A DNA stretch of 64,000 nt from Roseburia_C sp051879315 (GTDB taxonomy: Bacteria; Bacillota; Clostridia; Lachnospirales; Lachnospiraceae): positions 58,974-122,973 of the forward strand of contig JBJELW010000010.1 in NCBI GenBank assembly GCA_051879315.1, in the 5' to 3' direction. The position numbers were made by a program, and so were the translations under genes. Within the stretch, counting starts at the first letter, position 1. Every line of letters begins with the position of its first letter. The notes below the pieces were generated by a model. The model made no database searches, was not told the origin of the DNA, and was given only the letters and a program-made list of their open reading frames with translations. Shown piece by piece: positions 17,833 to 26,198 of this stretch.

Positions 17833-18525
17833 ATGATCTACACAAAGGAAGTTGAAAACATGTGTCCTGTAGCAAAGGGCGCAAAACATGAGCCTGCACC
17901 AATTCCGGAAGAAGGAAAATGGGTTCATTCCAAGAAAATTGAAGATATCTCAGGTTTTACACACGGCGTTGGCTGGTGTGCACCTCAGCAGGGTGCCTGC
18001 AAGCTTTCATTAAACGTAAAGGACGGTGTGATTCAGGAAGCATTGATTGAGACCATCGGATGCTCCGGTATGACACATTCCGCAGCTATGGCAGCTGAGA
18101 TTTTACAGGGCAAGACAATCTTAGAGGCATTAAATACTGACTTGGTATGTGATGCTATCAATACAGCTATGAGAGAACTGTTTTTACAGATCGTTTACGG
18201 ACGTACACAGAGTGCGTTCTCTGATGACGGATTGGCAATCGGTGCCGGTCTTGAGGATTTAGGAAAGGGACTTCGTTCTCAGGTTGGTACCATGTACGCA
18301 ACCAAGGAGAAGGGCGTTCGTTACTTAGAGATGGCTGAGGGTTATGTTACCGGTATCGCATTGGATGCTGACAACGAAGTGATCGGCTATCAGTTTGTAT
18401 CTCTCGGAAAGATGACTGACTTTATCAAAAAAGGTGATGATCCGAACACAGCTTGGGAGAAGGCTAAGGGACAGTATGGCCGTGTAGATGACGCTGTTAA
18501 GATTATCGACCCGAGACAGGGATAG
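17833..18525 (+). CDS. NifU-like Fe-S scaffold-type partner of the GGGtGRT protein
   Basis: 230 residues from ATG 17833, which follows AAGGAG at 17819-17824; in-frame codons upstream have no site. Cysteine motifs GWCAPQQGACKLSL and ETIGCSGMTHSAAMA resemble the IscU/NifU-like fold seen in the conserved neighbour of GGGtGRT proteins. It sits 18 bases ahead of that gene. Codon usage is strongly biased towards major codons, suggesting high expression. Bases 18121-18629, covering its 3' two thirds and the start of the next gene, are repeated at 27921-28429. Biochemical function of the pair is not established. Confidence 0.83.
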   Translation: MIYTKEVENMCPVAKGAKHEPAPIPEEGKWVHSKKIEDISGFTHGVGWCAPQQGACKLSLNVKDGVIQEALIETIGCSGMTHSAAMAAEILQGKTILEALNTDLVCDAINTAMRELFLQIVYGRTQSAFSDDGLAIGAGLEDLGKGLRSQVGTMYATKEKGVRYLEMAEGYVTGIALDADNEVIGYQFVSLGKMTDFIKKGDDPNTAWEKAKGQYGRVDDAVKIIDPRQG

Positions 18526-18629
18526 GAAAGGAGAGACACGACAATGGCATTATTTGAATCATATGAAAGAAGAATTGACCAGATCAACGCTGTATTAAAC
18601 AGCTATGGCATCAGCTCCATCGAGGAAGC
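18121..18629 (+). repeat. Direct repeat, left (parental) copy
   Basis: 509 bases match 27921-28429 with only two differences, both within the first 24 bases (A/G at 18132, G/A at 18144). The last 485 bases are identical. It covers the NifU-like gene from about codon 97 and the first 29 codons of the GGGtGRT gene. Confidence 0.97.
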
Positions 18630-19554
18630 TGAGAAAATCACCAAGGATGCTGGCCTTGACGTATACAACCAGGTAAAGAAGATCCAGCCTATCTGCTTTG
18701 AGAACGCATGCTGGGCATACACAGTAGGTGCAGCAATCGCAATCAAGAAGGGCTGCAAAAAAGCTTCTGATGCAGCAGCAGCTATCGGTGAGGGACTTCA
18801 GGCATTCTGTATCCCCGGATCCGTTGCTGACCACCGTAAGGTAGGTTTAGGACATGGTAACCTGGGTAAGATGCTGTTAGAGGAGGAGACCGAGTGCTTC
18901 TGTTTCTTAGCAGGACATGAGTCTTTCGCAGCTGCTGAGGGTGCTATCGGTATTGCTGAGAAGGCAAACAAGGTTCGTCAGAAACCTCTGCGCGTTATCT
19001 TAAACGGTTTAGGAAAAGACGCAGCTCAGATCATTTCCCGTATCAATGGATTTACCTTTGTTGAGACAAAGTACGACTACAAAGAAGCTAAGTTAAACAT
19101 CGTATATGAGAAGCCTTATTCCAACGGTGTTCGTGCAACTGTAAAGTGCTACGGTGCAGACGACGTTCAGGAAGGTGTTGCAATTATGCATCATGAGAAT
19201 GTTGGTGTATCTATCACCGGTAACTCCACCAACCCTACACGTTTCCAGCATCCGGTTGCAGGTACTTACAAGAAGGAGTGCATCGAGCAGGGTAAGAAAT
19301 ACTTCTCCGTAGCTTCCGGCGGTGGTACCGGACGTACCCTTCACCCGGATAACATGGCTGCAGGTCCTGCTTCTTACGGTATGACCGATACATTAGGACG
19401 TATGCATTCTGACGCTCAGTTCGCAGGATCTTCTTCCGTACCGGCTCACGTAGAGATGATGGGTCTCATCGGAATGGGTAACAACCCGATGGTAGGTGCT
19501 ACCGTTGCTGTTGCCGTATCTGTTGAGGAAGCAGCACAGGCTGGTAAGTTCTAA
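18544..19554 (+). CDS. GGGtGRT family protein
   Basis: 336 residues with the family-defining motif SGGGTGRTLHPDNMAAGPAS near residue 258. The start has a strong AAAGGAGAG site. The family is widespread in anaerobic Firmicutes and archaea, always next to the NifU-like gene seen here, and its function is undescribed. Glycine-rich and highly expressed by codon choice. Two in-frame GAGGAAGC sequences, at 18622-18629 and 19525-19532, are the recombination points that generated the deleted copy near 28.4 kb. Confidence 0.9.
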   Translation: MALFESYERRIDQINAVLNSYGISSIEEAEKITKDAGLDVYNQVKKIQPICFENACWAYTVGAAIAIKKGCKKASDAAAAIGEGLQAFCIPGSVADHRKVGLGHGNLGKMLLEEETECFCFLAGHESFAAAEGAIGIAEKANKVRQKPLRVILNGLGKDAAQIISRINGFTFVETKYDYKEAKLNIVYEKPYSNGVRATVKCYGADDVQEGVAIMHHENVGVSITGNSTNPTRFQHPVAGTYKKECIEQGKKYFSVASGGGTGRTLHPDNMAAGPASYGMTDTLGRMHSDAQFAGSSSVPAHVEMMGLIGMGNNPMVGATVAVAVSVEEAAQAGKF

Positions 19555-19610
19555 GAAAGTCAGTAAATAAGCGGTTCTATGAAAATACAAACAAGCGGTA
19601 AAAAAGGGAC

Positions 19611-19666
19611 GTAGCGCACAAGTAGCACACAGGTAGTGCACAGACGTAGCGCACACATAGAACACA
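19611..19666 (+). repeat. Five helically phased decamers
   Basis: Units of consensus GTAGNGCACA start at 19611, 19622, 19633, 19646 and 19657 (the last is ATAGAACACA). Spacings are 11, 11, 13 and 11 bases. They lie between the GGGtGRT stop and its terminator. Confidence 0.8.
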
Positions 19667-19679
19667 AAGAAAACAGGAG

Positions 19680-19707
19680 CCCGGAGGATATTCCTCCGGG
19701 TTTTTTT
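19680..19707 (+). terminator. Rho-independent terminator of the GGGtGRT operon
   Basis: Perfect arms CCCGGAGGA (19680-19688) and TCCTCCGGG (19692-19700), then TTTTTTT. Confidence 0.95.
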
Positions 19708-19711
19708 CGAT

Positions 19712-19740
19712 TTGCTAATACATGGGAAATCCTGTATAAT
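19712..19740 (+). promoter_or_regulatory. Promoter of the AAA-protease/Hsp70-like/RNase H operon
   Basis: TTGCTA at 19712-19717 and a perfect TATAAT at 19735-19740, spacer 17, directly after the terminator. A leader hairpin AATAGCT/AGCTATT (19744-19765) lies at the expected transcript start. Confidence 0.8.
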
Positions 19741-19786
19741 TTTAATAGCTGTTTTATGAGCTATTAATGTATGGGAGAAGGATTCA

Positions 19787-20299
19787 ATGAACGAAGCAGT
19801 AATGAAAAGAGAACAGGTAAAAGCAGAGCTGGTCAGAAGATTTAACGCCTCGAAAGCAAAAAGCGGCTCTATTGTTCTTACCATGAAACTGGATGGTGTA
19901 CCGCTTATTATTACGCCAGCCTGGTGTAGAAGCTTATATCGCACAATCGAATATGCTGATTCTTTTAGTGTGTATGTGGATGTTCCGGAGGGAAGGCTGG
20001 CATTGCTCGCTTTGTGTGCATCTAGTTTAGACGAGCTTGCACACAACGTTATGCATTACAGTGGGATTGATTTTGATGCCGGGGAGAATTCCTCTATGCG
20101 TCTGATGAATCATGCGGCAGATTTTGTTGCTGAGTATGATATGTATGATGAAGAACAATTGAAAATGATTCGGGACATGCAGCAATCAGGGATCAGGAAT
20201 TATAGAATTCCAGCGAACGAGCATCCGGAGAAGAGACATTTAGAAGATAACGCGGAAGGAACTGATAACGATGATATCGAGGATTTCTGCTACATATAA
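19787..20299 (+). CDS. 170-aa acidic protein, first gene of the AAA-protease cassette
   Basis: No family recognised. The RBS GGGAGAAGG lies about six bases upstream of the ATG. Residues 1-100 look like a folded alpha/beta domain (SGSIVLTMKLDGVPLIITP, then VYVDVPEGRLALLALCASS). The C-terminal 40 residues are charged and end in an acidic tail (DNDDIEDFCYI). There is no signal peptide or membrane segment. It is 15 bases from the 1268-aa AAA+ protein, so it is cotranscribed and may be an adaptor or substrate for it. That role is inference from position only. Confidence 0.75.
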   Translation: MNEAVMKREQVKAELVRRFNASKAKSGSIVLTMKLDGVPLIITPAWCRSLYRTIEYADSFSVYVDVPEGRLALLALCASSLDELAHNVMHYSGIDFDAGENSSMRLMNHAADFVAEYDMYDEEQLKMIRDMQQSGIRNYRIPANEHPEKRHLEDNAEGTDNDDIEDFCYI

Positions 20300-20314
20300 T
20301 GGAGAAACTGGGGA

Positions 20315-23300
20315 ATGGTTAAAAAAATATACGTCATAAAAAATGGAGAACAACCGGGAATCTGCCTGGATTGGCTTACCTTCTTTGAGCGGGTAGATGG
20401 AAGATACGAGATAAAGTATAAGATTTTTATCTATAAGACTGAATTTCAGGATGAGGATGAGAATGTTCCATTTAGCATGAAGTGGGCAATGAAATGCGCA
20501 CGGGAATATCTGGATCGACCGGAGAAAGATACATCTGACATAACAGAAGAAGTAGCCGAAGCGGAAGAGACAGAAGAGACAGAAGAGACAGAAGATACAG
20601 AAGAGGTGGAACTTGTTGTACTTAACCGCGAAGAAGTAAGGAAAAAACGCAGGGAGGCTATGGAGCGTCTCGCGGCAGATAAGGATGCAGAGCAGTTGGA
20701 TGCAGAGCTACGCAAAAAGCTCTGTATACGGGAAGATCTGCACATGGGATCTGTATGGCTGGATTTTGTGCTGGATCTTGTGGGTGGAGAAAATCCGGCT
20801 GTTTCCGGTGGAAGTTATACCGGCAGATATTGGGTCACATCGCTTTATACTGCTTTATTATATCTGGTATTGGATCCGGGACTATTGTTGAAGGAAGTAT
20901 ATAGTAAGTACGAGTTATTGAACAATACTCCCAGTAATTTCATGTCTAAGCAGCAATGGTATGAGACGATCGAATTTGAAATGAATCGTTCTGAGGAATT
21001 TAAGCAGTTAAGAGAACGGTTTGAGTCCAATGGATTGAAGAAGCTGGATTTGAGTGATGTGAGGCATAGAAATGCGGCTTCCTTAAAATCAGACTCTGTG
21101 CTTAGAGCGAATCCGTCCTATTTCAATATGCTTCGTTTTCTTGAAAAGGGAAACCATACGATTGTAGATTTGTATGATGAACTGATAAATACCAATATGT
21201 ATAAAGATGAGCTGCTTCGGATTTCGGGTGCAGTGATTAACCCGGATTTGGCCAGAGGAAAGAGACGGGACGATTCGGAAAAGTATCATTCGATGGAGCA
21301 GCTTGTAGAGAAGACGAGGTCCCTGCGAAGTGCGTTAAAGGAAGTAATTGTTGGACAGGATGCTGCGATTGAAAAATTGGAACGGGCCTTTTTTCACAAT
21401 GAAAAGTCCGGGGTTATCAAACAGAAAGCCGGACCTCGGTGTGCATTTTTGTTTGCCGGGCCTCCGGGTGTAGGAAAAACATATATGGCAGAGACTTTTG
21501 CCAAAGAGCTGGGAATCAGTTACCACCGTTTTGATATGGCCAGTTACGGATCGAATAATGCCATGGAAGAAATCGTAGGTATATCTTCCTTTTATGTGAA
21601 TTCCAAGCCGGGAGTTCTGACTTCTTTTGTGGAAGAAAATCCGAAATGTGTCCTGTTGTTTGATGAAATCGAAAAGGCTAGTATAGAGATCATTCGATTG
21701 TTTTTGCAGATACTGGATGAAGGAAAATGCTTTGACCGGTATTACGATGCCAATGTTTCGTTTCAGGATTGCATTATTATTATGACCACGAATGCAGGAA
21801 AACAACTTTATGAGAATGCCGGGAACAAGAATTTAACGGAAATACCGGACCGGGTTATCATAGAAGGTTTTAAAAAAGATGTAAATCCCCATACGAAAGT
21901 TCCTTATTTTCCTCCGGAAATCGTGTCCAGAATGGCAGCCAATACGATTATCATGTTTAATCATTTGAAAGCACCGGCGATCCGACAGGTAATCAAAAAG
22001 GATGTGGAGAAAAATCTCAGTCAGAACAAGGAAAATTATGGGTTTGACATATCCAAAGGCAGTGATATTGTTGCAGCTACCGTTCAGTATGCGGTAGGTG
22101 GAGGCGGGGATGCCCGAAATGCTTCCAAACTGGCTGGAAAGCTGATTGACCAGGAATTATATGAGCTTTTTTCGCTGGTGGAGGAAAAGGCTAAGAAGGG
22201 TGAAAAAGCAATCATCAAACAGGTTAGCTGGGAATGTGATTTTGATGAATGTTCAGAAGAAGTAAGACAGTTCTATCTGGGAGAGAAAAATTGTGTGGTC
22301 CCCATTCTAAAAGAAGTGGACCGGGAATGTACGATTGCCATCAGTAAAATGCTGAAGGTGGTGATTATAAATGATTCAGCCAGATTCCTTGATCTAACGA
22401 GGCAGGACAATACACTTTTTGCAGTGATTGATTATGCATACAGTTTGCGCGGGCAGGAAGCCAGCATGAGTATTTCCGATGTAAAAACCATTGGAAGTGT
22501 GGACTTTGAAACTCTGAAAAAAGATAATCCAGAGCTGCCGGTGTATTTATTGCAAAGTGATCAAAACTACCGGTATTCGGAAAGTGAAAAGGATGTTCTG
22601 CTTAGAAAAGGAGCGGAGGGATTTATCCGGGAAGAATATCTCACAGAGCAGTTGACAAAGGCGTATTCAGATATTTGCTGCATCAATGCAATGGAGATAC
22701 TGACCGTCAGACATCAGGTGTTGACCTATTCTACCAGAAAAGAAATTACGGCTGAAGGAACTGCAGCAAAGATCGTTTTTTATAATTTAAAGCTGGAGAT
22801 GGCAATTGATGCGGAGGATGAAGATGATCTGATTTCAGATGAACTGCGTCCGAATAAACGTTGGGATGATGTGTATGTATCTGCGGATGTGAGAAAGGAA
22901 CTGGAATTTTTCATTAAGTATCTGAAGAATCCAAAGGAATACATGAAAACCGGAGTGCGTGTACCCAGAGGAGCCTTGATGTTTGGACCACCCGGAACAG
23001 GAAAAACTTCTCTTGCAAAGGTGGTTGCTACAGAGTCACAGGTGAATTTTTTGACAGTCAGTGCGGATGAGTTGCTGAACGAGGGCGCGCAAAAGGTGCA
23101 TCAGATCTTTCAGGTGGCGCGAAAGTATGCACCGGCAGTATTATTTATCGATGAAATTGATGCCATTGGAATGTCAAGAAAATCTACCGGATCCAATTTT
23201 GTACTCAATGCATTACTTACTGAAATGGATGGGTTTAAGAGAATGGATACCAAGCCGGTTTTTGTTATGGCGGCTACGAATCTGAAGGGCATTGATGCAG

Positions 23301-24121
23301 CATTGGCCAGAAGATTTGACCGGACCTTTGTTGTGGGATTGCCGGATGCGAAGGGACGCAGGTGGCTGTTGAAGCGGTTACTTTCTGCCCATGCGAATAT
23401 GTTTCGTATCTCGAAGAAGGAACTGGATAGTATTGTGGCCAGGTCATCAGGTTTTAGCCCGGCGGATATTGAGAATATGATAGAAACAGCGCTACGTGAG
23501 GGAGTCCGCAACGGAAAACGTGTGACAGATGCATTGTTGGATGAAGTCTTTGAACAGTGTAATTACGGAGATAAGACGGAAGTCAGTTCAGAAAAAGAGG
23601 TGGAGCAAACTGCTTATCATGAAGCAGGGCATGCAGTCATCGAACTTTTCTATGGGCGTACTCCGGAATATATGAGTGTAGTTGCCAGAGCAAATTTTAA
23701 TGGCTATGTACTGCCAGAGAAAATGAATGAGCATCCCACTAAGGAGAGGCTGCTGCAGCGAATCTGTGTCAGCATGGGAGGCAGAGCGGCTGAGATGGAG
23801 TTCGGATATGGACTTACTCCGGGAGCATCCGGAGATCTTGCGTCAGCAACGAAGCTTGCCACCCGTATGGTATGTGAGTTTGGAATGTACGAAGAAGAGA
23901 TGGGGCTGCGGGTATTATCGGAAGAAGAGTTTCGGATAGATGAAAAAGCAAAGGCGTTGGTGAACAAAATTCTTCAGGAACAGCTGGCACAGGCAAGAAC
24001 CATCATTCGAGAGAACAAAGATGCTGTAGTAAGACTTGTGAAGGCTGTTTTGCAGAATGAACAGAAGTATTTGACAAAAAAAGATATTATGGATGTTTAC
24101 AGTGAAGGGAAAAATTCGTAG
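20315..24121 (+). CDS. ClpB-type AAA+ / receiver-like / FtsH-type M41 protease fusion
   Basis: 1268 residues, apparently soluble. Residues ~1-340 have no known domain but contain an acidic Glu-Thr repeat near 78-100. An AAA_2 (ClpA/B class) module follows, with GPPGVGKT at 382-389 and DE at 450-451 in LLFDEIEK. Residues ~670-790 resemble a response-regulator fold (VVIIND, then PVYLLQ and KGAEGFI). An FtsH-type AAA module has GPPGTGKT at 891-898, FIDEID with DE at 946-947, and the second-region-of-homology sequence ALARRFDRTF. The M41 peptidase has HEAGH at 1102-1106 and a candidate third ligand D1174 in GASGDLASATKLATRMV. FtsH is normally a membrane protein of ~650 aa; this one has no membrane segment and carries an extra AAA ring module. 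Confidence 0.88.
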   Translation: MVKKIYVIKNGEQPGICLDWLTFFERVDGRYEIKYKIFIYKTEFQDEDENVPFSMKWAMKCAREYLDRPEKDTSDITEEVAEAEETEETEETEDTEEVELVVLNREEVRKKRREAMERLAADKDAEQLDAELRKKLCIREDLHMGSVWLDFVLDLVGGENPAVSGGSYTGRYWVTSLYTALLYLVLDPGLLLKEVYSKYELLNNTPSNFMSKQQWYETIEFEMNRSEEFKQLRERFESNGLKKLDLSDVRHRNAASLKSDSVLRANPSYFNMLRFLEKGNHTIVDLYDELINTNMYKDELLRISGAVINPDLARGKRRDDSEKYHSMEQLVEKTRSLRSALKEVIVGQDAAIEKLERAFFHNEKSGVIKQKAGPRCAFLFAGPPGVGKTYMAETFAKELGISYHRFDMASYGSNNAMEEIVGISSFYVNSKPGVLTSFVEENPKCVLLFDEIEKASIEIIRLFLQILDEGKCFDRYYDANVSFQDCIIIMTTNAGKQLYENAGNKNLTEIPDRVIIEGFKKDVNPHTKVPYFPPEIVSRMAANTIIMFNHLKAPAIRQVIKKDVEKNLSQNKENYGFDISKGSDIVAATVQYAVGGGGDARNASKLAGKLIDQELYELFSLVEEKAKKGEKAIIKQVSWECDFDECSEEVRQFYLGEKNCVVPILKEVDRECTIAISKMLKVVIINDSARFLDLTRQDNTLFAVIDYAYSLRGQEASMSISDVKTIGSVDFETLKKDNPELPVYLLQSDQNYRYSESEKDVLLRKGAEGFIREEYLTEQLTKAYSDICCINAMEILTVRHQVLTYSTRKEITAEGTAAKIVFYNLKLEMAIDAEDEDDLISDELRPNKRWDDVYVSADVRKELEFFIKYLKNPKEYMKTGVRVPRGALMFGPPGTGKTSLAKVVATESQVNFLTVSADELLNEGAQKVHQIFQVARKYAPAVLFIDEIDAIGMSRKSTGSNFVLNALLTEMDGFKRMDTKPVFVMAATNLKGIDAALARRFDRTFVVGLPDAKGRRWLLKRLLSAHANMFRISKKELDSIVARSSGFSPADIENMIETALREGVRNGKRVTDALLDEVFEQCNYGDKTEVSSEKEVEQTAYHEAGHAVIELFYGRTPEYMSVVARANFNGYVLPEKMNEHPTKERLLQRICVSMGGRAAEMEFGYGLTPGASGDLASATKLATRMVCEFGMYEEEMGLRVLSEEEFRIDEKAKALVNKILQEQLAQARTIIRENKDAVVRLVKAVLQNEQKYLTKKDIMDVYSEGKNS

Positions 24122-24135
24122 GAGGTGAAAACGTA

Positions 24136-26184
24136 ATGGAGGAGCAAAACGCAGAAATGACGCTGCCTCATAACCTACCGAATGGGGAAAAATATATAAA
24201 AAGATTTCGAAAGCTGATAAATACGGCAATGGAATTGGGTGGTACCGTGTATGATGTCGCAGCAGATTCCGGTTTGTTATCTGCACACCATTTTCTGGAA
24301 CTGGCATTGGATGAACAGGTGCAAGAAGAAAAAATTCTGTCGGAAGATATGCTGGTGGTCACAGAAGTTTATGTTCGGTATCCGGATATGGACGAGTTGG
24401 AGAGAATCTTTCTGTATTCCGATGATGCGGCAAGGGACAGTCGTTTGGTGAGGGAAGGAAAAATAGAAGGCGGAAAGCTTATTATTAACTATGAGGACTT
24501 AAAGTACCTTCATGAGAGGGGCTATTTGTGCTTTTATCAGAGGGCGGAAGATGCAGGGAAAGGTCTGAGCTCCAATCGTTTTAGGGATGTATTTGGTTCC
24601 CAGCAAAAAAGAATACCGTTTCAGATGTGGGATGAAGATTATGAGCATTTTGTGGGAAATGGGTTTAATCAGGCACTTCTGGTGAGAACAAATTTTGAGA
24701 CGGTTTTGGTTATGCCGGACGTTTATGCAGTACAGCAAAGTATAAAGGTTTTTCATGCTGAGAATCTGATACGTCAGGAATATGATGCCAATTTTAGCAT
24801 AGAACGGATTCAACTGGATGGGAAAGTGACGGGAGAGCTTGAAAACATTCGGATGGCATTGTTTGGAAGAGCTAAAATGAAGGAGTATGAAAATTTCAGG
24901 AATGCCTATCGAAAACTTACCTGTCAGATTGCATATATAAAAGTTTATTATAAAAAAATATACGAGACCGTGTGGGAGGATGATGAGTTCGCTGCGGATG
25001 ATGAAAAAACCTATTGCAATTTTGATCTTATAGAAGATGTAACAATGGGAATCAGCCTTAGTGGCTATGAGGGATGTTTCGCTGTATGCCGAATGCCGGA
25101 CGGCAGTATCAAGCGTGTCCCTGACATGGATTGTCCTTATGATATTCCATTGGCTCAGAAGTATGAATTCAAGGGATATGGAAATATAAAGGATGCTGGT
25201 GTGGCTGGATCCAGAATGGCACTGATCATGAAAAGGATGATTCGTTCCGCAGAATTCATGCTGGATGTATGTGTTAAAAGGGTAGTGGTTACCCATATCG
25301 GGGAACTGCCCACCAATGAACAGATCCTCCAATTAATGGAAAAGAGAAGAAAAAGACACGAAAAGAGAAATGAGGAAGCACTGAGTCTGGATCTTCTGGC
25401 TTTTGAAGAAATGGGAAACACTGAGATGGATGGATTAGGTGTCATCAAGTGGGCGGCAGAGCAGGCGAAAATCCCTCAGATGGAGTATGTGGACTCTTTG
25501 CATGCGGTTTTGACAGCGTTTGAAAAATCTGAGGTTGTCAATGAATTAAAGCCGCAGGATATTGCCCTGATTTATGATTTTCGTCCCTCTGCCCTACTCC
25601 TGACTTTAGTGAGAAAAGAGGAAAATGCAACGCTTTCTGTTATCGCAGAAAAGGAAAAGTGGGGCCCGGAATATGAGATGTATGAAGAAAACGAGTTGGA
25701 CGAAGGAGCATTCAATCCGAACCTGGAATATGTTCTGGCAAATTCTATGGAAGATTTTATGATGGATGCGGGACTTCGCGCATTGGGAATTTACGGTGAG
25801 AAGGAGATGGACAAGGAGGCATTTTCGGAACTGAGAGGAAGTGCACCAAGAGTACAGAGACAGTTTAAAAGAAATGATGAAGCCAAGGTGTTTTTCAATA
25901 ATGGGTATCTCAGTATGATGGAAAATTATCCCATTGAAAAATTTAAAACGTGTTTTGAACCCATCTTAAAAGCAAATGAAGCTTTTTTGTGTGAGTTTAT
26001 AGCAGAAGCCGGGATATCGAAGGAAGATATCGCAAAAGTATATCTGTTGGGTAGCGACTGTGAATATCCATTTGTCAGGAAAAGTGTTGAGTCTGTTCTT
26101 CAGAAGAAAACATGTTGTGTCTATCCCTGTGAGTGTGTAGCTGCCCGGGGCGCTGCTTTTTTTGAAGCAAATGCAAAACAATGA
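24136..26184 (+). CDS. Degenerate Hsp70/actin-fold protein
   Basis: 682 residues. The C-terminal third reads like an Hsp70 nucleotide-binding half: FKTCFEPILKANEAFLCEF, then AGISKEDIAKVYLLGSD, YPFVRKSVESVL and CVAARGAAF, parallel to the DnaK segments for subdomain IIB and the final VGG-IP-V/GAA element. The phosphate-1 region is VTMGISLSGYEG (GIDLGTT in DnaK) and phosphate-2 is LIYDFRPSALLLTL (FDLGGGT in DnaK), so the nucleotide-binding glycines and Asp are largely lost. The first ~300 residues match nothing I recognise. The RBS GGAGGTG sits directly at the end of the AAA protein gene. It may present substrates to the ClpB-FtsH fusion; this is inference. Confidence 0.7.
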   Translation: MEEQNAEMTLPHNLPNGEKYIKRFRKLINTAMELGGTVYDVAADSGLLSAHHFLELALDEQVQEEKILSEDMLVVTEVYVRYPDMDELERIFLYSDDAARDSRLVREGKIEGGKLIINYEDLKYLHERGYLCFYQRAEDAGKGLSSNRFRDVFGSQQKRIPFQMWDEDYEHFVGNGFNQALLVRTNFETVLVMPDVYAVQQSIKVFHAENLIRQEYDANFSIERIQLDGKVTGELENIRMALFGRAKMKEYENFRNAYRKLTCQIAYIKVYYKKIYETVWEDDEFAADDEKTYCNFDLIEDVTMGISLSGYEGCFAVCRMPDGSIKRVPDMDCPYDIPLAQKYEFKGYGNIKDAGVAGSRMALIMKRMIRSAEFMLDVCVKRVVVTHIGELPTNEQILQLMEKRRKRHEKRNEEALSLDLLAFEEMGNTEMDGLGVIKWAAEQAKIPQMEYVDSLHAVLTAFEKSEVVNELKPQDIALIYDFRPSALLLTLVRKEENATLSVIAEKEKWGPEYEMYEENELDEGAFNPNLEYVLANSMEDFMMDAGLRALGIYGEKEMDKEAFSELRGSAPRVQRQFKRNDEAKVFFNNGYLSMMENYPIEKFKTCFEPILKANEAFLCEFIAEAGISKEDIAKVYLLGSDCEYPFVRKSVESVLQKKTCCVYPCECVAARGAAFFEANAKQ

Positions 26185-26198
26185 CGGAGGATGAAAAA

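Noticed and set aside
24499..25332. 277-codon minus-strand open frame
   Set aside because: Antisense of the Hsp70-like gene; His/Ile-rich with no motif or RBS.
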